Position numbers and translations under genes: made by a program. The notes under the pieces are model-generated. The model had not been told where the DNA came from, made no database searches, and saw only the letters and a list, made by a program, of their open reading frames with translations. From NCBI GenBank assembly GCA_020635995.1, contig JACJYS010000001.1, forward strand, positions 310,001 through 374,000: DNA of 64,000 nt, written 5' to 3'. This document shows, in pieces, positions 57,351-64,000 of this stretch. The stretch is from Chitinophagales bacterium. GTDB lineage: Bacteria; Bacteroidota; Bacteroidia; Chitinophagales; UBA8649. Position 1 is the stretch's first letter. Each line of letters begins with the position of its first letter.

Positions 57351-57722
57351 TTAAGCTTTTTCTTTTCCTAAAAGCTCCTTATTAATTACTTGATCTAATA
57401 CTTTTTTGGGTAATGCTCCTGCTTGCATCATGGGTTGCTTATCCATAGGAATAAACAAAATAGACGGAATGCTTCTAATGCCAAAAACAGCAGAAAGTTC
57501 TTGTTCTACTTCTGTATCTACTTTGTAAATGTTTATATCATCGGCATATTCATTGCTTAGCTCTTCTAAAACGGGAGCTACAGCTTTGCACGGGCCACAC
57601 CAGTCGGCATAAAAATCTATAATAGCGGGTTTATCTCCTTTATATTTCCATTCTGTTGCTCCTGTAGAGTAGTCAAAAATGTCTTCTTTAAATTTATCTG
57701 TAGTTAATTGTATTGTAGGCAT
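57351..57722 (-). CDS. trxA: Thioredoxin
   Basis: A 123-residue thioredoxin with the active site DFYADWCGPCKAVAPVLEEL, CGPC at 42-45, and the cis-Pro loop GIRSIPSILF. No signal peptide, so cytoplasmic disulfide reduction. The length is slightly above the usual 105-110 because of an N-terminal extension. It stands alone, with a promoter box and a hairpin around it. Confidence 0.95.
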   Translation of the reverse strand: MPTIQLTTDKFKEDIFDYSTGATEWKYKGDKPAIIDFYADWCGPCKAVAPVLEELSNEYADDINIYKVDTEVEQELSAVFGIRSIPSILFIPMDKQPMMQAGALPKKVLDQVINKELLGKEKA

Positions 57723-57738
57723 TAATATTTATTTTATG

Positions 57739-57746
57739 CAAAGGTA
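57739..57746 (-). promoter_or_regulatory. -7 box of trxA
   Basis: Minus-strand TACCTTTG, an exact TAnnTTTG match, 16 nt before the trxA ATG. Confidence 0.5.
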
Positions 57747-58173
57747 CGGCTTTAATTAAGCTATGCTTTGTGATAATTGTTACACCTATAATAAAAAACT
57801 GTTTTTATTATGTAGCGTAAATTTTGAAGTATGAAAAATTACCTGATTGCCAAAGGTTGTTCCATCATCTCAACGTTTTTTTTATAAAGTACGAGATAGT
57901 GGGAGATAGCGGGACTCCATTTCATTACGTTCGCTATAATATTCTGTTCTTGTTGGTCTGTTATCTATTAGTCTATTTTGCAAGAACAAAAAGAGATACT
58001 TCCTACTGTCAGCAAGACGAACCAACAGATACACGTCTTTGCGAGAAAATTATGACGGAGGAGAAATTTTTGTGGCAATCTCAACCAAGTAAAAGATTCC
58101 TGCCTTCGCAGGATAACGTGCAAGACAGTAAAACTATATTTGAAACTTCATTATTTGTGAGTATCTAATTACA
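57747..58173. other. Gene-free stretch with repeat-like intergenic sequence
   Basis: No convincing gene. A 114-codon frame at 57824-58168 has an unlikely composition (clusters of Cys, Tyr, His and Arg) and no domain. Composition shifts to higher GC at about 57895-58110. Segments such as gggactccatttcattacg, tgcctgccttcgcagg-like DNA, and cacgtctttgcgag with gtggcaatctcaac recall degenerate intergenic repeats (for example 'cattgcgag...ggcaatctc') that I have seen in Bacteroidota. Short inverted pairs (tgttcttg / caagaaca, ttgttggt / accaacag) are present. It lies between divergent trxA-side and yidD-side genes and may also hold a terminator for the yidD operon. Confidence 0.4.
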
Positions 58174-58404
58174 TCAAGGCACAGGGTCGTAGCCGCTACC
58201 GCCCCACGGGTGGCAACTGCCTATTCTTTTTATGCTTAGCCACAAGCCTTTAATGGGGCCATATTTCTTAAAAGTTTCTAATGAATATGCCGAACAAGTA
58301 GGCGTATATCTGCAGCTTGGTGGTAGCCATGGAGAAATTACTAATTGGTAAACTCTTATAACTATTATAAACGGAAGTGATAATATGTATTTTAATTTTT
58401 GCAT
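58174..58404 (-). CDS. yidD: Membrane protein insertion efficiency factor
   Basis: A 76-residue YidD/UPF0161 protein with the signature SPWLPPSCRYTPTCSAYS and GSCHPWGGSGYDPVP; the three Cys are conserved. An amphipathic N-terminal helix (LKYILSLPFIIVIRVYQLVI) attaches it to the inner membrane near YidC. The gene is last of a run with gaps of 3-14 nt: prfA, lapA-like, yaaA, yidD. Confidence 0.95.
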   Translation of the reverse strand: MQKLKYILSLPFIIVIRVYQLVISPWLPPSCRYTPTCSAYSLETFKKYGPIKGLWLSIKRIGSCHPWGGSGYDPVP

Positions 58405-58407
58405 TTT

Positions 58408-59175
58408 TTATCGTGTGAAAACTAAATCGTTTTCTTTACTCAACTTAGGATTATAAACATAGCCGTCCATTTCAAAAGCTAATAAGTCTTTAGGATTATT
58501 TATTTTGTTTTTAACAATAAAACGACACATATATCCTCTGGCTTTTTTCAAAAAAACCATTATAGATTTATACTCGCCATTTTTATATTCTTTAAATGTG
58601 CAATTTATTACTGTGGCGTTAATATTTTTCTGTTGAACCGCTTTATAATACTCATTTGAAGCTACATTAACTAAATATGGGCTGCCACTTTCTGCTATAG
58701 CCGTATTTAATGCTGTACTTATTTTATTGTCCCAAAAACTATATAAATCCTTATTTCCTTTTGTTTTAAGTGGTTTTCCCATTTCTAAACGGTAAGGCTG
58801 AATAATATCTAAAGGACTTAATAAACCATATAATCCCGAAAGTATTCTAATGTGTTTTTGGGCGTAATCTAATTCCTGCTGTGTAAAATCATCTGCTTGC
58901 AAACCCGTGTAGGCATCTCCATTAAAAGTTAAAATGGCGGGTTTAGCATTTTTGTTAGTGTGTGTGTTCTCCCAGTTTTGAAAACGTTCATAGTTTAAAT
59001 CTGCCAACTTAGGACTAAGCTGCATAAATTTACTTATGTCTTTGGCTTTCATTTTTTTAAGTTGCTGCATTAAAAGTTCAGCTTCGCTTAAAAACTGTGG
59101 CTGACTGGTGTTTTTTATTTCTTTTTTCAGCTTTTCGGTATTTAAGTTTTTAGCTGGAGAAAGTATGGCTATCAT
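58408..59175 (-). CDS. yaaA: Peroxide stress protein YaaA (DUF328)
   Basis: A 255-residue protein starting MIAILSPAKNLN, the fingerprint of the family, with LNYERFQNWENTH, LTFNGDAYTGLQADDF, LSGLYGLLSPLDIIQPYRLE and FKEYKNGEYK also matching. In E. coli YaaA protects DNA from oxidative damage by limiting free iron. Length is typical. It is 3 nt from yidD and 5 nt from the LapA-like gene, so translational coupling is likely. Confidence 0.93.
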   Translation of the reverse strand: MIAILSPAKNLNTEKLKKEIKNTSQPQFLSEAELLMQQLKKMKAKDISKFMQLSPKLADLNYERFQNWENTHTNKNAKPAILTFNGDAYTGLQADDFTQQELDYAQKHIRILSGLYGLLSPLDIIQPYRLEMGKPLKTKGNKDLYSFWDNKISTALNTAIAESGSPYLVNVASNEYYKAVQQKNINATVINCTFKEYKNGEYKSIMVFLKKARGYMCRFIVKNKINNPKDLLAFEMDGYVYNPKLSKENDLVFTR

Positions 59176-59180
59176 GCTTT

Positions 59181-59513
59181 TTATTTTTGGTTGCTATTAG
59201 AAGCATTGGTGCTGGATCTTATTTGTGCTTCAAGCTTTTTTTGTTCTTCAATTCCTTTTAGCTTTTCCGTCTCTTTAGCATCTGCCACTGCTTTATTTTT
59301 ATTTTGTGTGCCTTTTATCATACCGGCTAAAAAACCTATTAATAAACCTACTGCTAGCGTAAACATTAATGCTATAAATAATGGCAATTGTTGCATTTTC
59401 ATAGAAAAAAACTTAATATCTACTTCCTGCATATTTTGAAAGCAAAATATTAATATTATCAATAATAATGCGAACATTAAAACGGCTCTAACGGTGTTTA
59501 CTACTTCTTTCAT
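59181..59513 (-). CDS. LapA-domain inner-membrane protein
   Basis: A 110-residue protein with two hydrophobic segments, VRAVLMFALLLIILIFCFQN and LPLFIALMFTLAVGLLIGFL, separated by a short EVDIKFF strand, the usual LapA/DUF1049 topology. A charged, helical cytoplasmic tail (KETEKLKGIEEQKKLEAQI) follows. LapA relatives act in lipopolysaccharide assembly control; that function is not shown here. Gap to prfA: 14 nt. Confidence 0.8.
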   Translation of the reverse strand: MKEVVNTVRAVLMFALLLIILIFCFQNMQEVDIKFFSMKMQQLPLFIALMFTLAVGLLIGFLAGMIKGTQNKNKAVADAKETEKLKGIEEQKKLEAQIRSSTNASNSNQK

Positions 59514-59527
59514 GATTTTTTATTTTT

Positions 59528-60607
59528 TTAAGACGAAAGACCTTCCATGGCGGCAAGTTTTTCGCTTTGTTCGGTTATTTTTAGTTTATCTATTACTTGG
59601 TCTAAATCTCCACCCACTATAGCATCTAAATGGTATAGGGTTAAATTAATTCGGTGGTCGGTAACACGCCCTTGTGGATAATTGTACGTTCTAATTTTAG
59701 CACTTCTATCGCCTGTGCTTACTTTAGATTTTCTTTGCTGAGCCAATTCGGCATGCTGTGCAGCGTGTGCCTGCTCGTACAACTTAGACCGCAACCACTG
59801 CATAGCTATTTCTCTGTTTTTGTGCTGCGAACGCCCTTCTTGACACTCTACCACTGTACCCGTAGGAACGTGCGTAATACGTATAGCAGATTCTGTTTTA
59901 TTAACGTGCTGACCTCCTGCGCCACTGGCTCTAAAAGTATCTACCTTAAGGTCGGCAGGGTTTATTTCTACATCTACGTCATCTACCTCCGGCAGTACCG
60001 CTACAGATGCAGCCGATGTGTGTACCCGCCCTTGGCTTTCTGTTTTAGGAACACGCTGTACCCTGTGCACGCCACTTTCATATTTTAAAGTGCCATATAC
60101 ATTAGTGCCTTTTACATTAACTACCACTTCTTTATAGCCTCCGGCAGTTCCTTCATTTGAGCTTATTATTTCGGTTTTAAAGCCCTTATTATCGCAATAG
60201 CTTAAATACATTTTTAACAAATCTCCAGCAAAAATACTGGCTTCATCTCCTCCTGTACCCGCACGTATTTCTAACATTACATCTTTGCTGTCTTCAGGGT
60301 CTTTGGGTACTAATATTACTTTTATTTCCTCTTCTAAAGCTTCTTTTTGTTCGTTTAGCTCATCAAGTTCCATTTTAGCCATTTCTCGCATTTCTTCATC
60401 GCGTTCGTTAGCCAAAATTGATTTTGTGTTTTCTAAATTGCTAATTACATTTTTGTACTTATCATATATATTTTTTACTTCTTCAAGCTCGGCATATTCT
60501 TTGCTTAAGCGGGTAAACTCTTTTATATCGTCCATTAAAGAAGGGTCAGACATTTTTTGCCTTACTTCTTCAAACTTAATTACTATGGGTTCTAACTTAT
60601 CTAACAT
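59528..60607 (-). CDS. prfA: Peptide chain release factor 1
   Basis: A 359-residue class I release factor with the start at the ATG at 60607 (E. coli RF1: 360). An upstream TTG would add three residues but lies inside the promoter box region. The catalytic GGQ is at 231-233 in RASGAGGQHVNKTESAIR, and the stop-codon-recognition PxT motif reads PKT at 187-189 in RVPKTESQGRVHTSA. It releases peptides at UAA and UAG. It is first of the four-gene run to yidD. Confidence 0.96.
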   Translation of the reverse strand: MLDKLEPIVIKFEEVRQKMSDPSLMDDIKEFTRLSKEYAELEEVKNIYDKYKNVISNLENTKSILANERDEEMREMAKMELDELNEQKEALEEEIKVILVPKDPEDSKDVMLEIRAGTGGDEASIFAGDLLKMYLSYCDNKGFKTEIISSNEGTAGGYKEVVVNVKGTNVYGTLKYESGVHRVQRVPKTESQGRVHTSAASVAVLPEVDDVDVEINPADLKVDTFRASGAGGQHVNKTESAIRITHVPTGTVVECQEGRSQHKNREIAMQWLRSKLYEQAHAAQHAELAQQRKSKVSTGDRSAKIRTYNYPQGRVTDHRINLTLYHLDAIVGGDLDQVIDKLKITEQSEKLAAMEGLSS

Positions 60608-60613
60608 CACGTG

Positions 60614-60621
60614 CAAATATA
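60614..60621 (-). promoter_or_regulatory. -7 box directly before the prfA start codon
   Basis: Minus-strand TATATTTG, an exact TAnnTTTG match, ends 6 nt before the prfA ATG. With the usual 5-7 nt spacing from the box to the transcription start, transcription would begin at or within one or two bases of the ATG, giving a leaderless or near-leaderless mRNA. Confidence 0.5.
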
Positions 60622-60704
60622 CGGTTTTTGCAATTTACGCTTTACTTAAATTAACAGCATTTATTTATTTTTAGTTTTATATTAGCTCCTTTATTTTGTG
60701 TAAC

Positions 60705-61568
60705 ATGAAAACATTAAAAACAACTATTATTTTATGGCTTGTATGCCTTAGCAGTTTTGCTCAAGATAAAGGCTTGCTGTGGGAAATAAGCAAAGAGGGC
60801 TATCACACTTCATACTTATTTGGCACTATACACTTAAACCACGATAAAGTATTAGAAAACGACAGTGTGGTTTTACAAAAAATAAGCGAGTGCAGTGCTT
60901 ATGCAGGCGAAATTATACTGCAAGAAGAAGATATGATAAAAATGATGGGGTTTATTTTTGAAAAAGATAGTGCTAAGCAATGTCAAAATATTTTCACTAA
61001 AAAAGAGCTAAAAGAAATTAGTTTAGTTGTAGAAGAAAAAAAAGGAGCTATTATGGCAATGTTTGTTCCAAAAATGTCGCCATATATTGTTGCTACTATA
61101 CTTTCTATTCCGGATGAATTGGGTGCGGCAAGCGGAACTGCTTTTTTAGATATTTATTTACAAAACTTTGCCGATAGTTTGGGTTTAGCATTAATAAGTT
61201 TAGAAAGTGTGGAGAGTCAAATGGCATATTTAAGCAATATTCCTATTGCAGAACAAAAAGATCATTTGCTGAGTATAGTAAATAATATAGATGCTAAAGA
61301 GGAGGAAACAAATGATATAGTAGAACTTTATAAGAACGGAGATTTACAAAAAATTGAAAATATGATTATAGAAATGGCAGGCACAGACCCTATTATGAAT
61401 GATGATTTTATGATAGAAAGGAATATTATTCATAAAAATGGAATGATAAATGCCATGAAACAGCAAGCTACATTTACGGCAGTAGGTGCTGCTCATTTAG
61501 CTGGCGAGCAAGGTATTATTAACTTGCTAAGAGGAGAGGGTTTTAGTGTTGAAGCGGTACAATTTTAA
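60705..61568 (+). CDS. TraB/GumN family protein
   Basis: A 287-residue protein starting at the ATG giving MKTLKTTIILWLVCLSSFAQ, a signal peptide; a TTG three codons upstream is less likely. The family signature is LLWEISKEGYHTSYLFGTIHLN at the N-terminus (in two pieces) and FTAVGAAHLAGEQGIINLLR at the C-terminus, with the conserved GAAH. TraB/GumN proteins are exported and thought to be metalloprotease-like (Tiki relatives); the substrate here is unknown. Divergent from prfA across 97 bp; followed by tyrS 71 nt later. Confidence 0.9.
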   Translation: MKTLKTTIILWLVCLSSFAQDKGLLWEISKEGYHTSYLFGTIHLNHDKVLENDSVVLQKISECSAYAGEIILQEEDMIKMMGFIFEKDSAKQCQNIFTKKELKEISLVVEEKKGAIMAMFVPKMSPYIVATILSIPDELGAASGTAFLDIYLQNFADSLGLALISLESVESQMAYLSNIPIAEQKDHLLSIVNNIDAKEEETNDIVELYKNGDLQKIENMIIEMAGTDPIMNDDFMIERNIIHKNGMINAMKQQATFTAVGAAHLAGEQGIINLLRGEGFSVEAVQF

Positions 61569-61609
61569 TATATGAATCTCTAAAAATTTATTCCCTCAAT
61601 CTTTATCCT

Positions 61610-61617
61610 TATTTTTG
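61610..61617 (+). promoter_or_regulatory. -7 box of tyrS
   Basis: TATTTTTG, an exact TAnnTTTG match, 22 nt before the tyrS ATG at 61640. No -33 TTG seen. Confidence 0.45.
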
Positions 61618-61639
61618 CAAAAAAAATTAATTGTAATAC

Positions 61640-62935
61640 ATGAATTTAGTAGAAGAATTACGCTGGAGAGGTTTAATACACGATATGATGCCGGGAACAG
61701 AAGAACAACTGGCAAAAGAAAGCACTACGGCTTATATTGGCTTTGACCCAACGTCTGACAGCTTGCACATAGGAAGCCTTGTGCCTATTATTTTATTAAT
61801 GCACTTAAAAAATTATGGACACCGACCTATAGCTTTAGTAGGTGGTGCTACGGGTATGATAGGCGATCCCAGCGGTAAAAGCGATGAAAGAAACCTGCTA
61901 AATGAAGAAGAATTAGCTAAAAATGTGGCAGGAATTAAAAATGTATTATCCCGATTTTTAGATTTTGATTCAAGCAAAGAAAATGCTCCGCTTTTAGTTA
62001 ATAATTACGATTGGATGAAAGATTTTACTTTCATAGCATTTGCCAGAGATGTGGGAAAACGCATAACTGTTAACTACATGATGGCTAAAGATTCCGTAAA
62101 AAAACGCTTAACAGGCGAAGCAGGTAGCGGTATGTCTTTTACAGAGTTTACTTACCAATTAATTCAAGGTTACGATTTTTACCATTTGCACAAAACCTAC
62201 AATTGTGTGCTACAAATGGGCGGTAGCGACCAGTGGGGAAACATAACTACAGGCACTGAGCTGGTACGCAGAATGAACGATGAGGAAACCAAAGCTTTTG
62301 CTCTTACTTGCCCTTTAATTACTAAAGCCGATGGGAGTAAATTTGGCAAAAGTGAAGGAGGCAATGTTTGGTTAGATGCCGACAAAACTTCTCCGTACAA
62401 ATTTTATCAGTTTTGGCTAAACGCTACAGATGAAGATGCCGAAAACTATATTAAAATCTTTACGTTTAAAACACAAAATGAAGTAGAAAAACTAATAAAC
62501 GAACATAAAGAAGCTCCTCATTTACGTACTTTACAAAAAGCATTAGCAGCCAGTATTACCGAAATGGTACATGGCAAGGATGCTTTAGAAACTGCCATTA
62601 CTGCAAGTGGTATTTTGTTTGGCAAACCCAATGTAGATGAACTTAACAAACTAAGCGAAAAAGATATGCTTGAAGTTTTTGAAGGTGTGCCTACTTTTAG
62701 TTTGGCTAAAGATGAGCTAAAAAAAGAAATTCCTATTGTAGATTTTTTAGCAGAAAAAACAGGAATTTTGCCAAGTAATGGCGAAGTAAGACGAGCCTTA
62801 AAAGAAAACTCTTTAAGCATTAATAAAGAGAAGATTAATGATGAAAAAACCATAAGCCAAGCCGATGTGCTTAAAAATGGTTTTATATTAGCTCAGCGTG
62901 GTAAAAAGAATTACTTTTTGGTAAAAGTATCTTAA
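61640..62935 (+). CDS. tyrS: Tyrosyl-tRNA synthetase
   Basis: A 431-residue class I synthetase of the TyrRS-type. ATP-binding HIGS at 43-46 in DPTSDSLHIGSLVP and KFGKS at 233-237 in DGSKFGKSEGG (the KMSKS loop). The tyrosine pocket motifs YQLIQGYDFYHL and QMGGSDQWGN follow as expected. A C-terminal S4-like RNA-binding domain starts at about 355 (GEVRRALKENSLSINKEKI). It charges tRNA-Tyr. Length is typical. It is followed by a hairpin terminator. Confidence 0.97.
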   Translation: MNLVEELRWRGLIHDMMPGTEEQLAKESTTAYIGFDPTSDSLHIGSLVPIILLMHLKNYGHRPIALVGGATGMIGDPSGKSDERNLLNEEELAKNVAGIKNVLSRFLDFDSSKENAPLLVNNYDWMKDFTFIAFARDVGKRITVNYMMAKDSVKKRLTGEAGSGMSFTEFTYQLIQGYDFYHLHKTYNCVLQMGGSDQWGNITTGTELVRRMNDEETKAFALTCPLITKADGSKFGKSEGGNVWLDADKTSPYKFYQFWLNATDEDAENYIKIFTFKTQNEVEKLINEHKEAPHLRTLQKALAASITEMVHGKDALETAITASGILFGKPNVDELNKLSEKDMLEVFEGVPTFSLAKDELKKEIPIVDFLAEKTGILPSNGEVRRALKENSLSINKEKINDEKTISQADVLKNGFILAQRGKKNYFLVKVS

Positions 62936-62978
62936 TCAGCGTTTTCTTTAATATTTATTTTTTTATCGTAAATTAGCA

Positions 62979-63000
62979 AATGCAATGCGTGCATTGTATT
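62979..63000 (+). terminator. Probable tyrS terminator
   Basis: aatgcaat and attgtatt form an 8-bp stem with one G-U pair around a 6-nt loop (gcgtgc), 44 nt past the tyrS stop, followed by ttt and then aaaa. The T-run is short, so the call is moderate. Confidence 0.5.
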
Positions 63001-63021
63001 TTTAAAACCAAGCTAATTTAT

Positions 63022-64000
63022 ATGAATCACTATAAAATAATCATTATAGGAAGTGGATTTGGTGGACAGTGTGCCGCCATCAACTTGCTAAAACAGCATA
63101 TCAGTGACTTTTGTATATTAGAAAGGCGGTCTTTTATGGGTGGCACGTGGTGTCAAAACACCTACCCCGGTGCGGCTGTAGATGTTCAATCACCATTATA
63201 TTCGCTTTCTTTTGAGCCTTATAATTGGTCGCAAATGTTTGCAGAACAAAAAGAGCTAAATGAATATACCAACTATGTAATAGACAAATATAAACTAAGA
63301 GAAAAAACAAAAATAAACACCAATGTAGAAGAAATAAAATGGAACGAAAACCAAAGTAAATGGGAAATTTCTACAAATAATGGTTTATTTTCTGCCCAGT
63401 TTATTATTAACGCTTCCGGTCCGCTAAGCACGCCTACTATTCCAAATTTTAAAGGTAAAGATTCTTTTAAAAATGAATCTTTTCATACTAACGATTGGAA
63501 TTGGGACTATGACTACAAAAACAAAAAAGTAGCTGTGGTAGGTAGCGGAGCCAGTGCCGCACAGGTTATTCCTACTATAGCTAAAGATGTTAAAGAACTA
63601 CACGTTTTTCAAAGAACGCCACATTGGGTGATGCCACGGCACGACCATGTTTTTACTAAGTTTGAACGCAAGCTTCTCAGCAATAAATTTATCTACAAAA
63701 TTATTAGAACCACAATTTATTGGGCATTAGAATCCAGAGTTATTGGCTTTAAATATTCCGATTTTTTGCTAAAAATTGTAGCTCAGAATAAAGCGGAAAA
63801 ACTCATTAAAAAAACCTTTAAAAATAATAAAGAATTGCAAGAAAAAGTAACGCCCAACTATACTATAGGTTGCAAAAGAATTATTCTTTCAAATACTTTA
63901 TACCCTACTTTTAATCAAAAAAATGTTTTTTTACACGCTAAAACAGGTGCCATTGCTGAAATAACTGAGAATGCTATTATCACAACTCAAAACGACAAAA
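63022..64000 (+). CDS. Baeyer-Villiger-type flavin monooxygenase, 3' end beyond the right edge
   Basis: 326 codons are visible from the ATG at 63022; no stop before the edge. The N-terminal FAD site is IIIIGSGFGGQCAA (6-19), followed by RRSFMGGTWCQNTYPGAAVDV, the GTW-x-N-x-YPG pattern of class B flavin monooxygenases. The Baeyer-Villiger fingerprint FxGxxxHxxxW is present as FKNESFHTNDW (Asn in place of the Gly). The NADPH site is VAVVGSGASAAQVIP and VFQRTPHWVMPR matches the family. It oxidises ketones to esters, or relatives act on hydrocarbons or amines; substrate unknown. Family membership is confident despite truncation. Confidence 0.88.
   Translation, partial: MNHYKIIIIGSGFGGQCAAINLLKQHISDFCILERRSFMGGTWCQNTYPGAAVDVQSPLYSLSFEPYNWSQMFAEQKELNEYTNYVIDKYKLREKTKINTNVEEIKWNENQSKWEISTNNGLFSAQFIINASGPLSTPTIPNFKGKDSFKNESFHTNDWNWDYDYKNKKVAVVGSGASAAQVIPTIAKDVKELHVFQRTPHWVMPRHDHVFTKFERKLLSNKFIYKIIRTTIYWALESRVIGFKYSDFLLKIVAQNKAEKLIKKTFKNNKELQEKVTPNYTIGCKRIILSNTLYPTFNQKNVFLHAKTGAIAEITENAIITTQNDK

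Noticed and set aside
57824..58168. Frame of 114 codons on the plus strand between trxA and yidD
   Set aside because: Odd residue composition, no domain or signal, and the DNA looks like an intergenic repeat. I treat it as non-coding.

Overview
The window is from a member of the Bacteroidota. It is AT-rich, genes are tightly packed, promoter-like TAnnTTTG boxes take the place of E. coli-type -10 boxes, and several secreted proteins end in type IX secretion (T9SS) C-terminal signals: gliding-motility-associated (CHU_C, 'type B') or a YPNP-type 'type A' tail. No secretion machinery, tRNA, rRNA, insertion sequence, phage gene or CRISPR array was seen.

Layout. (1) 1-11434, minus strand: the 5' 3811 codons of a giant secreted protein whose C-terminus lies off the left edge. 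It carries 32 tandem copies of a roughly 53-residue repeat. (2) 11685-17908: dnaE, an outer-membrane beta-barrel protein, a sulfide:quinone oxidoreductase-like flavoprotein and a 45-codon membrane-peptide gene. (3) 17979-23293: small envelope genes (an OmpH/Skp-like protein, a DUF2202 lipoprotein, a T9SS type A protein, a Nudix hydrolase, two small envelope proteins, an alpha/beta hydrolase), interrupted at 19303-19498 by a chimeric scar built from pieces of two neighbouring genes. (4) 23378-29557: central metabolism (polyprenyl diphosphate synthase, cystathionine gamma-synthase, an arginase-fold protein with an eroded metal site, glutamate-type dehydrogenase, NhaD antiporter). (5) 29668-52554: three tandem giant T9SS type B proteins of 1657, 2181 and 3751 residues. 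The last has 34 copies of the same 53-residue repeat, followed by an S1/P1-nuclease/phospholipase-C-like secreted enzyme. (6) 53534-62935: housekeeping genes (purL, trxA, the prfA-lapA-like-yaaA-yidD run, a TraB/GumN protein, tyrS). (7) 63022 to the right edge: the start of a Baeyer-Villiger-type flavin monooxygenase.

More than half of the window encodes four giant surface proteins. The two that carry 53-residue arrays point in opposite directions, about 35-45 kb apart, yet share stretches of perfect DNA identity, including one of 149 nt. Within the larger array a ten-unit, 1590-bp block is repeated with a single mismatch. The arrays are therefore being homogenised and resized. Recombination between them would invert the roughly 40 kb in between and swap the N-terminal halves of the two proteins. 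This is the most interesting feature of the window.

Functions are assigned from motifs and family knowledge read directly from the sequence; no database search was run.
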